DNA of 12,189 bases from Spirochaetia bacterium (GCA_031270615.1 JAISXE010000220.1:1-12189), one strand, 5' to 3'; shown: positions 5,479 through 12,189, counted from the stretch's first letter. Program-made: numbers and translations. The notes: generated by a model from the sequence alone, not told the origin.

Positions 5479-8400
5479 TTATTTTTTGCCCGCAGAAGGC
5501 CGCGCGCCGCGCGGGCTGCTTTTTCCCGCGCTTTTTTCCGGGGCCTCCGGCTTGGTTTTGCCCCGGCCCTGTTTTGGCGCCTTCTTCGCGCCCGTTTTTT
5601 TCGCGCCGCCCTCAAACAGGCGATGCAGCCTGAAATCAGACTTTTTGTAAAGATCAAGCCAGGAACTTATAAGAACCGTCTCCCCGGATTCCCGGAAGTA
5701 TTCCTCCGCCGCGCCGGGCTTGCGTATCAGGGAGATGACACTGAGCCACCAGAGAAGGGACAGAAAACCTTCCTTGTTGAAGTACACTTCGCCCTCGAAG
5801 GTGTTGACGCCCGCATACCGCTGAATATCCGCATCGTTGAAAAAGTATTCCAAAACCCGCGCCGGGCGGGAAGCCACCCCGGTGAATTTTTTCACCGCAT
5901 CGTACCAGGCCCCATGGCGGAGAAGTATTTTCAGAAGAAGGCAGAGCTGCCCCGCGCGGAAGGCCCCGCAGTCGTTCCTCACAAAGAACTTCGTCAGCTC
6001 GTGGCCCAGCGACCATTCTTCAAAAAGGGAAACCTCTTCCAGTACCCGCAGGACGGAATAGGAGAAGAGGATTTCCGCGGCGGCGTGGATGTCCTCGAAC
6101 CCGGCCAGGAATTTCCAGCTTTCCATGACGGTGGCGCCCATCCGGGCCTTTGAAGGCCGGGGCCGCCGCAGCCAATGTAAAAACCGCGCGGAGCTTTCCA
6201 TGCTGTCAAGAACCAAAAACGCCGCCTTTTCACTGTCAAGGCTGCGGCCGCTGAAACTGTTTGCCTGCCCGATAAACTTCCGCACGGAGGCCGTAAAGCC
6301 CGCAAGATCGGCTTCGCCGAAAGCGCCGCGAGGGGGCATTTTCTTTTTCCGCCCGGGAACGGCCCTCTCCCCGATGGACAGAACTTCAAAAAGCACGGCC
6401 TTGAGGCTGGGATACCGCTCGTACAAAAGCTGCCTCAGCGCCGCGTACAGGGGCTGAAAGGTTATTTCCCGCATGGACTCGTCGATACTTTCCATGCCCG
6501 CGCCGTCAAGGAATTCGGCCAGCCTGCGGTAGCTTCCCCGCTCGTCGTCGGCAACCTCGTACACATCAAGGAACACCTGGGTCGCGTAGCCCCCAAGGTT
6601 TACAAACAACCCCTTTTCGTAAATATCCCTGGAGCAGCGGATAAACCAGAGGTTGGACCGCTGTTCGCGGAAAATGCAGTACATCCCGTCCCCGGGATGC
6701 AGGCCCAGGCCCTCGCCCAGGCCGCGCCGGACAAGATTCCTGCCGTCCTTTTCCCTGTAGGCCGCGGATAGGTGTATCCAGCCCCAGGCGGAAGCGCAGG
6801 CGTTGTTATACAGGACCAGGGCCTTTTCGTTTCCGCAGCGGTTGGAATAGGCAAAGACGTTTTCGTTGGCATGCCCGTGCTCGTCGTACAAATCGTATAA
6901 AAGAAAGTCGGCGACTTCCGCGAACAGATAGCGCTTTTTCAGGAGGGGAAAAATTTCCCGCTCGTGCCTTTCCACAAGGCCCTGGTTCGGCTTCTCGTCG
7001 CGGTAGGCGCGGCGGTATTCCATGCCGTATTTTTCCGTAAAACCTTCTATTTGGCCGTGGCCGAACATGGGAAGCCCCGGCATGGTTGCCATGAGCGTGC
7101 ACACGCCGAAGTATTTGTCCCCATCGCCGAATTGGGCAATGGCCGTCTCCTCATCGGGATTGTTCATGAAATTGACAAAGCGTTTCAGAATGTCTTTGTC
7201 GAACTCCTGCGTGTTTTTGATCGTCAGGCGGTATTTTTTGTTTTCCTCGCTCTTCAGCATATTCATGAAAGCGCTGTTGTAAACCCTGTGCATGCCCAGC
7301 GTGCGCACGAAGTAGCCTTCCATCATCCAGAAGGCTTCCGCGAGAAGAAGCGTGTCCGGGCATTCGGCCGCCACCCTGTCCACCACCTCGCGCCAGAACT
7401 CCACGGGGAACAGCCGGTTAAACTCATCCTTCGCGAGGCCGCGTTCCGCGCGCGAGGGAATATCCCCCCCGGCGCCCGGTTCGGGATACCAGAGCCGGGC
7501 GAAGTGCCGTTTCGCCAGGGTCATTGCCGCATCGAAGCGGATAATCGGAAAGTTGCGCGCGACATGCAGGATCATTTGGATAACCGCCTCGCGCACTTCG
7601 GGAAGGAGGAAATTAAGCTGCGCCGTGTCGTTCCAGGGCATGTGCGTCCCGTCGTTGCCGTGGTAGATGTAGCGCGTATCGCCCGAGGGCCAGTGTACGC
7701 GCTTGAAGACCACTGCGGCATCGTCGCGGCTGTAGTAGTGGTCCTCTATGAAAATCCCCACGTCGCTGCCCGGATGAAGGTTTTCCCCGTTAAAGCTGTA
7801 CGAGGGAAAGGGCGGGAAGGGAGACTGGATGAAATAACCGGGATGCTCCATAACCCATTTCGAGTCGATGCCCGTGTGGTTGGGAACCATGTCGCTTGCC
7901 AGGCGTATGCCCCGCTTCCAGGCGCGGCGGCGCAGGTTGTTCAGGGCGTCCCAGCCGCCAAGCTCCGGGGACACGGTGTAATCAAGAAGCGAATAGGCCG
8001 AGGCCGCGGCCTCCGGGTTTCCGCACAGCTCCTTAATGCGCTTGGAGGCCGACGACCTTTCCCACAGGCCGATAAGCCACAGGCCGGTGATGCCCCTGGC
8101 CGCGAGGATGTCCAGTTCCTCGTCGGGAATCTCCTCAAAAGTCGCTATGCGCCGGCCGTACTTCCGCGAAAGCTGGTCCAGCCACACAAGGGCGCTTTTC
8201 GCGATAAGGACGACCTTGGGCATCCAGTCCCTGTCCTGGCTGAAACGCTCAAACTCCTCGTCCCCGTAGCCTTCGCCGAAATAGCTGTACACCTCGGAGG
8301 AACCGCCTCCGGCAAAGCCGCGCATTTTGTCTTCCTCGCGGATAAGGTCCATCCCGCGCAAGAGCCGTTCCAGAAAATCGCCCAGAAAGTAGCCCCAGTT

Positions 8401-9093
8401 CAGGCGGATATAATCAAGCTGCCCCTGAAGCGAGTAGGGGCTTGCCACGACAGGCTCCTTCAGCATATCGACAAGAGAATGGTTCTGCGGGCCGAAAGGG
8501 GGCCTGGCCTCAAAAAATTCCTTCAGGCTTCCGATGATTTTCTGGTAGCGGGTATTCCCCCGCAGGTCCGTATCGTCAAAAAGCTCCCCGAAAGGGGAAA
8601 AGGCGGGGTTGTCGTTTGCCAGCCAGAGCATCAGCATCTCTTCCAGGGCGACTTCCTGGTTGGAAACGCCCTTTGTTTGCGCGGCAAGATACTCTTCGCC
8701 TGTCATTTCGCCGCGGTGAACGGCAACGGGAGGGAATTCTTTCACGAAAAACCCAAGGCAGGCCCTGGCGTCTTCCCCGCCAGCCGCGGCCTTTACCGCC
8801 TCCAGGGCCTCGGCAAGAATATGTTTCCCGTATTGTTTCAGGTAGAGCCCCACCACATAATGGAGAATCTCGTCGATAAGCCCCATAGCGTGCAGGTGCC
8901 CCGCGCGCAGCGCCTTTTCGGGATGTTTTGCGACATTCCGTTTTTCGTTTATCTTCGCGGCGAAATCCCGCACTGCGGCGAAATCAGCGAAAACGACATT
9001 GCCTTCGAGTCCATACAGGGCCTCGTTGAAGGCGTACTTCTCTCGCGCGGCGCGGGAGATGTGGAATTCCCTTTCCAGAATGTGGTTCCTCAT
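5479..9093 (-). CDS. Large GH13 (alpha-amylase family) protein with Lys-rich C-terminal tail
   Basis: The protein has 1204 residues and no signal peptide, so it is probably cytoplasmic. The central catalytic region (about 320-770) has the GH13 signatures: region I SDMVPNHTG (D401, N405, H406), a region-V-like AQLNFLLPEVR, region II IIRFDAAM with nucleophile D521, region III LLLAEAFW with acid/base E586, and region IV FMNNPDEET with stabiliser D647. The catalytic triad is complete, but the usual NHD of region IV reads NPD. Residues 1-320 and about 830-1155 are mostly helical-looking and match no domain I recognise. Residues 1162-1204 are a Lys/Ala/Pro/Gly tail. AAGGAGG sits 4 bases before the ATG, 21 bases after malQ, so the two are surely co-transcribed. 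It resembles a conserved group of ~1150-1200-residue alpha-amylase-family proteins without known activity; hydrolase or transglycosylase are both possible. Confidence 0.85.
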   Translation of the reverse strand: MRNHILEREFHISRAAREKYAFNEALYGLEGNVVFADFAAVRDFAAKINEKRNVAKHPEKALRAGHLHAMGLIDEILHYVVGLYLKQYGKHILAEALEAVKAAAGGEDARACLGFFVKEFPPVAVHRGEMTGEEYLAAQTKGVSNQEVALEEMLMLWLANDNPAFSPFGELFDDTDLRGNTRYQKIIGSLKEFFEARPPFGPQNHSLVDMLKEPVVASPYSLQGQLDYIRLNWGYFLGDFLERLLRGMDLIREEDKMRGFAGGGSSEVYSYFGEGYGDEEFERFSQDRDWMPKVVLIAKSALVWLDQLSRKYGRRIATFEEIPDEELDILAARGITGLWLIGLWERSSASKRIKELCGNPEAAASAYSLLDYTVSPELGGWDALNNLRRRAWKRGIRLASDMVPNHTGIDSKWVMEHPGYFIQSPFPPFPSYSFNGENLHPGSDVGIFIEDHYYSRDDAAVVFKRVHWPSGDTRYIYHGNDGTHMPWNDTAQLNFLLPEVREAVIQMILHVARNFPIIRFDAAMTLAKRHFARLWYPEPGAGGDIPSRAERGLAKDEFNRLFPVEFWREVVDRVAAECPDTLLLAEAFWMMEGYFVRTLGMHRVYNSAFMNMLKSEENKKYRLTIKNTQEFDKDILKRFVNFMNNPDEETAIAQFGDGDKYFGVCTLMATMPGLPMFGHGQIEGFTEKYGMEYRRAYRDEKPNQGLVERHEREIFPLLKKRYLFAEVADFLLYDLYDEHGHANENVFAYSNRCGNEKALVLYNNACASAWGWIHLSAAYREKDGRNLVRRGLGEGLGLHPGDGMYCIFREQRSNLWFIRCSRDIYEKGLFVNLGGYATQVFLDVYEVADDERGSYRRLAEFLDGAGMESIDESMREITFQPLYAALRQLLYERYPSLKAVLFEVLSIGERAVPGRKKKMPPRGAFGEADLAGFTASVRKFIGQANSFSGRSLDSEKAAFLVLDSMESSARFLHWLRRPRPSKARMGATVMESWKFLAGFEDIHAAAEILFSYSVLRVLEEVSLFEEWSLGHELTKFFVRNDCGAFRAGQLCLLLKILLRHGAWYDAVKKFTGVASRPARVLEYFFNDADIQRYAGVNTFEGEVYFNKEGFLSLLWWLSVISLIRKPGAAEEYFRESGETVLISSWLDLYKKSDFRLHRLFEGGAKKTGAKKAPKQGRGKTKPEAPEKSAGKSSPRGARPSAGKK

Positions 9094-9109
9094 GCGCCCT
9101 CCTTGTGGC

Positions 9110-9123
9110 CCGGCCTAGGCCGG
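9110..9123. repeat. 14-base perfect palindrome at the malQ stop codon
   Basis: CCGGCCTAGGCCGG is its own reverse complement. It covers the last codons and TAG stop of malQ and ends 6 bases from the Shine-Dalgarno of the GH13 gene. It could form a stem in the mRNA at this junction or be a chance consequence of the GC-rich codons. Confidence 0.5.
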
Positions 9124-11109
9124 TTTTCTGCTTTTTCTTTTTTTTATCAAGGCGTGAATCCGCTTTGCCAAAACTCCTTCCGCGTCGAAGTCTTCCAGCC
9201 TGAAAGGCATGCGGTAGGACCAGTTTTCGTCCGTCACGGTTCCCGGAACATTTATTCTTTCATCCGCCGCGTCTGCCGCCCGGAGGTTTTTTTCCAAAGC
9301 AAAGAAATCCTGAAGCTGGAACATTGCAAGAACGGACCGCGCCCCCAGAAGCCCCTCAAAAACCCGCTGCGCGGTTTTTGGGCTGTAATCGGAAGGGGCT
9401 TCTTTGCCATAGGCGTCGGCAAGGCCCAGGGCCTTCCACAGGCCCGCCCTGTCGGTTTCGGTTTCCCACCACTGCCGCACTGTTGTCGTGTCGTGGACGG
9501 AGGCGGCGCAGACGGTCAATTCAGGATATTCCGCCGGGGGGATGAAGGGCTCGCCGTTTTCGCGGTAGCGTTTTACCCAGCGCGGGATCCTCAAACCCAG
9601 AATGCCCAGCCTGCCGAGAACCTCGGGCACGCAGTCAGGGACAACGCCAAGGTCTTCCGCGCAGGGCAGCATGGGGGTCTCCTCCTTCATAAAGCGCAGC
9701 AGCCTTTCGCCCTCCCGCGCCCACAGGTCTTCGGAGTCCCTGAAATACCTGCGGATGATTTCCGCGGCCTTTTCCTTTTCCTGGCCGCTTAAGGAATTCC
9801 ACGCCTTTGAATTGTCGCGGAACCAGGCGGGCGCGAACAGCCCGGGCCCGGCCTCAACCAGCATGCGATCCTGGTAAAAGGCGATAAGCGTCCGCGTCTT
9901 TTCCTCATCCAGGCCAAGGCCCCCGATGAGGGATTCGCTTGCGTCTTCCCGGAAAAGGTACAGGTCCTCGTTTCCGACCCGCGCAAAGAGGCTGGATGGA
10001 ATCCCCGCGCCGAAAACCCCGCGCAGGCTTTCCCCCGCGACATGGGGCCTGGACATCCAGCGGATGCGGCCCGCGTCAAAGCCCGCAGCCTCCAGTTCGC
10101 CGCGGCTGATATACCGCGAAGGCTTGAAATAACCCAAAACGCCCTGCCTCTCCTGTTCGGGGATTGCCCAGACACGGAAAATACCCAGAACATGGTCGAT
10201 GCGGAAGGCGTGGTAAAAAAGATCGGCCTGGCGGAGCCGCTTCTTCCACCAGGAGTAGCCGGTCTTTGCCTGCTCCTCCCAGTCGTAAATGGGAAAGCCC
10301 CAGTTTTGCCCTATGGGGGAATACATATCAGGCGGCGCGCCCGCCCGCAGACTTCGGATAAAAAGCTTCGGATACGCCCACACGTCCGCGGAATCCTCGC
10401 ACATCATAATGGGAATGTCCCCTTTCAAAAGCACGCCCATCCCGTCCAGCTCCTGCGCGGCTGCGCGCAGTTGCTCTTCCAGCCTCATTTGAAGCCATGC
10501 GTGAAAAACAAGGCCGGATTTCCCTGCTTTTTCCCCCCACGCGCTTTCAATGTCTTTTTCGGACACCTCCTTCAGGTTTTTCCATGTGGTCCAGGAGGCC
10601 CCGCCGTTTTTTTCTTTTAAAACACAAAAAAGCGCGTAGGGTTTTATCCAGGGATTCGCCAGCATCCATGCTTCAAGCCCGGGGTCTTTCAGGATTCCGT
10701 CTTCGGCCTCCCGGTAAATGCGGCGCAGAAAATCCAGTTTTGTTTTCCAGATTGTGTAAAAATCCACGCGGGCGGCCGCCTCGGCCCCTTTCCTGCTTTT
10801 TTTGATTTCGGCGGCAAGCGCCCCCAGGCCCGAAGCCCCCGCCGGGGGCTTCGCCCGCAGCTCCGGCAGGCCTTCAAGGCTGATATACACGGGATGCAGG
10901 GCGTATGCGCTCAACGCGCTGTAGGGGGATGGCTGCGAGCCAGTATCGTTCACCGGCAGAATCTGAATCACATCCAGCCCCGCGGCCCTGCAAAACTTTC
11001 CCAAAGCCGGCAAATCGGCGAACTCTCCGATGCCGAAACTTTTTTTGCCCCGCAGCGCGGACACCGGGGCAGCCACCCCCGACATGGGGGAAAAACCGGG
11101 GAATTTCAT
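9115..11109 (-). CDS. malQ: 4-alpha-glucanotransferase (MalQ, GH77) with DPE2-like insertion
   Basis: The enzyme transfers alpha-1,4-glucan segments between maltodextrins, releasing glucose, in the cytoplasm. GH77 landmarks are clear: GVAAPVSALRGKKSFGIGEF and PVNDTGSQPSPYSALSAYA at the N-terminus, EDSADVWAYPKLF, GAPPDMYSPIGQNWGFPIYDW, FRIDHVLGIFRVWAIP with nucleophile D305, PCAEDLG with acid/base E485, SVHDTTTVRQWWE with D540, and VPGTVTDENWSYRMP near the end. The protein is 664 residues long, against about 500 for Thermus amylomaltase. The extra length is mainly between D305 and E485, 180 residues apart instead of about 47. No CBM20 starch-binding domains precede the catalytic part. GGAGG lies 6 bases before the ATG; the BFN gene ends 33 bases upstream and the GH13 gene starts 21 bases downstream, so it is the middle gene of an operon. 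Confidence 0.95.
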   Translation of the reverse strand: MKFPGFSPMSGVAAPVSALRGKKSFGIGEFADLPALGKFCRAAGLDVIQILPVNDTGSQPSPYSALSAYALHPVYISLEGLPELRAKPPAGASGLGALAAEIKKSRKGAEAAARVDFYTIWKTKLDFLRRIYREAEDGILKDPGLEAWMLANPWIKPYALFCVLKEKNGGASWTTWKNLKEVSEKDIESAWGEKAGKSGLVFHAWLQMRLEEQLRAAAQELDGMGVLLKGDIPIMMCEDSADVWAYPKLFIRSLRAGAPPDMYSPIGQNWGFPIYDWEEQAKTGYSWWKKRLRQADLFYHAFRIDHVLGIFRVWAIPEQERQGVLGYFKPSRYISRGELEAAGFDAGRIRWMSRPHVAGESLRGVFGAGIPSSLFARVGNEDLYLFREDASESLIGGLGLDEEKTRTLIAFYQDRMLVEAGPGLFAPAWFRDNSKAWNSLSGQEKEKAAEIIRRYFRDSEDLWAREGERLLRFMKEETPMLPCAEDLGVVPDCVPEVLGRLGILGLRIPRWVKRYRENGEPFIPPAEYPELTVCAASVHDTTTVRQWWETETDRAGLWKALGLADAYGKEAPSDYSPKTAQRVFEGLLGARSVLAMFQLQDFFALEKNLRAADAADERINVPGTVTDENWSYRMPFRLEDFDAEGVLAKRIHALIKKRKSRKPA

Positions 11110-11142
11110 ACAACACCTCCAGACAAATATCCCGGGCGGACC

Positions 11143-11715
11143 TTAATTCTGCCCAAGCTCCCGCAGACGATCCCGAAGCCGCGCGGCCTCCTCATAGTTT
11201 TCCGTTTCCAGGGCTTTCGAAAGCTCCGTCTTCAGACGCCCGATCTCCATCTCCCTCGGATTGGGCCCCGCCTCTTCCTGGGCCGGGCCGTCGCTCACGA
11301 ATTTCACCGGGACCCCGGCCTCCGCGATAATAGCCTCGGAGATGTAGATAGGGCATTTGACCCTCGCCGCGAGACTGAGCGCGTCGGAAGGCCGCGAGTC
11401 AATAACGATTCCCCGCCCACCCTGCCGCAGAACAATGCGCGAGTAAAACGTCCCTTCCCTGAGGTCGGTGATTTCCACCTTTTCAAGGAACGTGTCGAAT
11501 TTTTCCATAAGCGAAAGGACCAGGTCGTGCGTCAGGGGCCGCGGCATGGGGACGCTTTCCAGGCCGATAAGAATGGAGTGCGCCTCAAGCTGCCCGATAA
11601 AAATCGGCACGGCGAACTCCGACCCAAGGGGTTTCACAAGCACGGCGTTCCCCTGATCGGTATGCGCCACGGTCCATATTTTTGCTTCAACCAGCATTGC
11701 GTTTTTCATCGACAT
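11143..11715 (-). CDS. Bifunctional nuclease family (BFN/DUF151) protein with C-terminal UVR motif
   Basis: The 190-residue protein has the BFN domain at about 5-140: VPIFIGQLEAHSILIGLE, PRPLTHDLVLSLM, REGTFYSRIVL and the signature IDSRPSDALSLA (105-116) followed by CPIYISEAII. Residues about 158-188 form a UVR helix pair (LKTELSKALETENYEEAARLRDRL), the element by which UvrB and UvrC contact each other and which also occurs in ClpC and McsA. Plant BFN proteins have reported RNase and DNase activity; bacterial members are mostly untested, so a nuclease role is a family inference. An upstream TTG at 11751 would add 12 residues, but it lies in the -35 box of a good promoter. I therefore chose ATG 11715; a second ATG at 11709 is also possible. 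No Shine-Dalgarno precedes it. It appears to head the operon with malQ and the GH13 gene. Confidence 0.88.
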   Translation of the reverse strand: MSMKNAMLVEAKIWTVAHTDQGNAVLVKPLGSEFAVPIFIGQLEAHSILIGLESVPMPRPLTHDLVLSLMEKFDTFLEKVEITDLREGTFYSRIVLRQGGRGIVIDSRPSDALSLAARVKCPIYISEAIIAEAGVPVKFVSDGPAQEEAGPNPREMEIGRLKTELSKALETENYEEAARLRDRLRELGQN

Positions 11716-11722
11716 CGATCTA

Positions 11723-11751
11723 ATTCTACGAAAAACGGAAGAAAAAATCAA
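11723..11751 (-). promoter_or_regulatory. Sigma70-type promoter of the BFN-malQ-GH13 operon
   Basis: On the minus strand TTGATT (11751-11746) is followed after exactly 17 bases by TAGAAT (11728-11723), a strong match to the vegetative consensus. Only seven bases separate the -10 box from ATG 11715, so the transcript would start at or within a base or two of the start codon. This fits the missing ribosome-binding site. Confidence 0.65.
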
Positions 11752-11758
11752 ATAGGGA

Positions 11759-11795
11759 GTCGATTTTGGCGGGGCGCAGCCCCGTCAAAATCGAC
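11759..11795. repeat. Long perfect-type hairpin upstream of the BFN promoter
   Basis: Two 17-base arms (11759-11775 and 11779-11795) pair throughout with a single G-T wobble around the loop GCA. The outer arm is GTCGATTTTG and the inner arm CGGGGC. It lies 8 bases outside the -35 box of the BFN promoter and overlaps the first copy of repeat A. With no T-run on either side it does not look like a terminator. Confidence 0.8.
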
Positions 11796-11808
11796 TGCGG
11801 AAATTGCG
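11768..11808 (+). repeat. Repeat A, copy 1 (41 bases)
   Basis: This 41-base segment begins GGCGGGGCGCAGCCCCGTCA and ends AAATTGCG; it recurs identically at 11977-12017. Here its left half completes the long hairpin of 11759-11795. It is separated from repeat B copy 1 by a single base. Confidence 0.85.
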
Positions 11809-11809
11809 A

Positions 11810-11919
11810 GGAAATCGCGTGATAGCCCACAGGGTTCTCCCGGTTATGCGGCAACCTGCCTGAATGCAGCGCGATTGCCTGCAATCGCAGTCGCGGTTTA
11901 TTGGCCTTCCGCGATTTCC
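11810..11919 (+). repeat. Repeat B, copy 1 (110 bases with 10-base terminal inverted repeats)
   Basis: The unit starts GGAAATCGCG (11810-11819) and ends with its exact reverse complement CGCGATTTCC (11910-11919). Inside is a palindrome GCGATTG-CCTG-CAATCGC at 11871-11888. The second copy at 12069-12178 has the same length and I count three substitutions. Short size, terminal inverted repeats and lack of a gene suggest a small non-autonomous element or a REP-like unit. Reading frames that cross it are explained by the repeat and show no family resemblance. Confidence 0.8.
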
Positions 11920-11949
11920 CTGGTTGCCACAATAAGGCGAAGCCCTGCA

Positions 11950-11972
11950 AAATCACGCAATTCCCGTGATTT
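11950..11972. repeat. Inverted repeat between the two composite copies
   Basis: AAATCACG (11950-11957) and CGTGATTT (11965-11972) form an 8-bp stem with a 7-base loop. It lies in the 57-base spacer 11920-11976 that separates the two A+B composites and varies the same AAATCGCG word found at the ends of repeat B. Confidence 0.6.
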
Positions 11973-11976
11973 CCGT

Positions 11977-12017
11977 GGCGGGGCGCAGCCCCGTCAAAAT
12001 CGACTGCGGAAATTGCG
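11977..12017 (+). repeat. Repeat A, copy 2 (41 bases)
   Basis: The segment is identical to 11768-11808. Unlike copy 1 it lacks the left GTCGATTTT arm, so only the inner stem can form. It is separated from repeat B copy 2 by 51 bases rather than one, so the two composites differ by a 50-base insertion or deletion. Confidence 0.85.
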
Positions 12018-12026
12018 GGGCTGGTC

Positions 12027-12049
12027 ACGATTTTGCTTTGCAAAATCGT
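12027..12049. repeat. Perfect hairpin in the segment unique to the second composite
   Basis: ACGATTTTGC (12027-12036) and GCAAAATCGT (12040-12049) form a 10-bp perfect stem around TTT. GGGC at 12018-12021 and GCCC at 12055-12058 can close a longer interrupted stem. This hairpin forms most of the 51 bases between A and B in copy 2, so it may itself be an inserted palindromic unit. Confidence 0.75.
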
Positions 12050-12068
12050 TGCTCGCCCATGCATCCTG

Positions 12069-12178
12069 GGAAATCGCGTGATAGCCCACAGGGTTCTCCC
12101 GGTTATGCGGCAACCTGCCTGAATGCAGCGCGATTGCCTGCAATCGCGGTCGCGGTTTATCGGCCTTTCGCGATTTCC
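12069..12178 (+). repeat. Repeat B, copy 2 (110 bases), close to the right edge
   Basis: The unit matches 11810-11919 at a constant offset of 259 bases with three substitutions, and keeps both 10-base terminal inverted repeats (12069-12078 and 12169-12178). Similarity continues weakly past the end (TGGTTGCC against TGATTGCA), so the true unit may be slightly longer. The cluster runs to the window edge and further copies may follow. Confidence 0.8.
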
Positions 12179-12189
12179 TGATTGCAACC

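Noticed and set aside
4735..6153. Long open frame on the + strand opposite the lipoprotein and GH13 genes
   Set aside because: It runs antisense to two genes with recognisable domains and spans their intergenic gap. Its translation is Arg/Pro-rich with no motif, as expected for a GC-rich antisense frame.
6964..9792. 942-codon open frame on the + strand opposite GH13 and malQ
   Set aside because: It is antisense to two well-supported genes, crosses the junction between them and shows no domain. High GC content removes stop codons in that frame.
11759..11795. Intrinsic terminator
   Set aside because: The stem is strong, but no T-run follows on either strand, and it lies upstream of a divergent-facing promoter rather than after a gene.
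10894..12081. 395-codon + strand frame across malQ, BFN and the repeat cluster
   Set aside because: It is antisense to real genes, then reads through the palindromic repeats. No family resemblance and no ribosome-binding site.
11726..12187. 153-codon minus-strand frame in the repeat cluster
   Set aside because: Its translation consists of the repeated A and B units, so the same peptide pieces recur. The frame reflects the repeat structure, not a gene.
11759..12189. CRISPR array
   Set aside because: Repeats are only two copies each, 41 and 110 bases long, strongly palindromic and unevenly spaced, with no unique spacers of constant length and no cas gene nearby.

Overview
The window is about 12.2 kb of GC-rich bacterial chromosome. 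The organism is most likely a spirochaete of the Treponema lineage. That guess rests on three things: a lipoprotein with a relaxed lipobox, a bifunctional-nuclease gene with a C-terminal UVR motif next to glucan-handling genes, and the general style of the proteins. No 16S or other taxonomic marker is present, so the assignment is an inference. Layout, left to right: (1) positions 1-412 hold the 3' end of an insertion sequence, with a C-terminal fragment of an IS1182-like transposase open at the window edge. (2) About 420-600 is non-coding but strongly structured, with a repeated AGCGGAAA sub-motif and two perfect hairpins; it looks like a conserved small RNA or structured element. (3) 643-4459 is a complete riboflavin operon on the + strand: a sigma70-type promoter, an FMN riboswitch (RFN element), an intrinsic terminator used as attenuator, then ribD, ribE, ribBA and ribH. 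The genes overlap or are separated by at most 18 bases. Together they take GTP and ribulose 5-phosphate to riboflavin, except for the phosphatase step, and the end-product FMN would shut off transcription. (4) 4468-5346, minus strand and convergent with ribH, is an outer-envelope lipoprotein with an NlpE-like domain followed by a META/HslJ-like domain. (5) 11751 down to 5479 is a minus-strand operon: a promoter that appears to give a leaderless transcript, a BFN/DUF151 protein with a UVR motif, a large 4-alpha-glucanotransferase (malQ, GH77), and a 1204-residue GH13-type protein with long uncharacterised N- and C-terminal regions and a histone-H1-like basic tail. The two glucan enzymes probably act together on cytoplasmic storage polysaccharide or maltodextrins. 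(6) 11759-12189 is a gene-free cluster of nested palindromes and two copies of a composite repeat built on AAATCGCG/AAAATCG words. It is probably a family of small non-autonomous or REP-like elements and runs off the right edge. The most interesting items are the structured element at 420-600, the large insertion between the catalytic residues of MalQ (as in plant DPE2), the GH13 protein with an altered region IV and a Lys-rich tail, and the repeat cluster with terminal inverted repeats.
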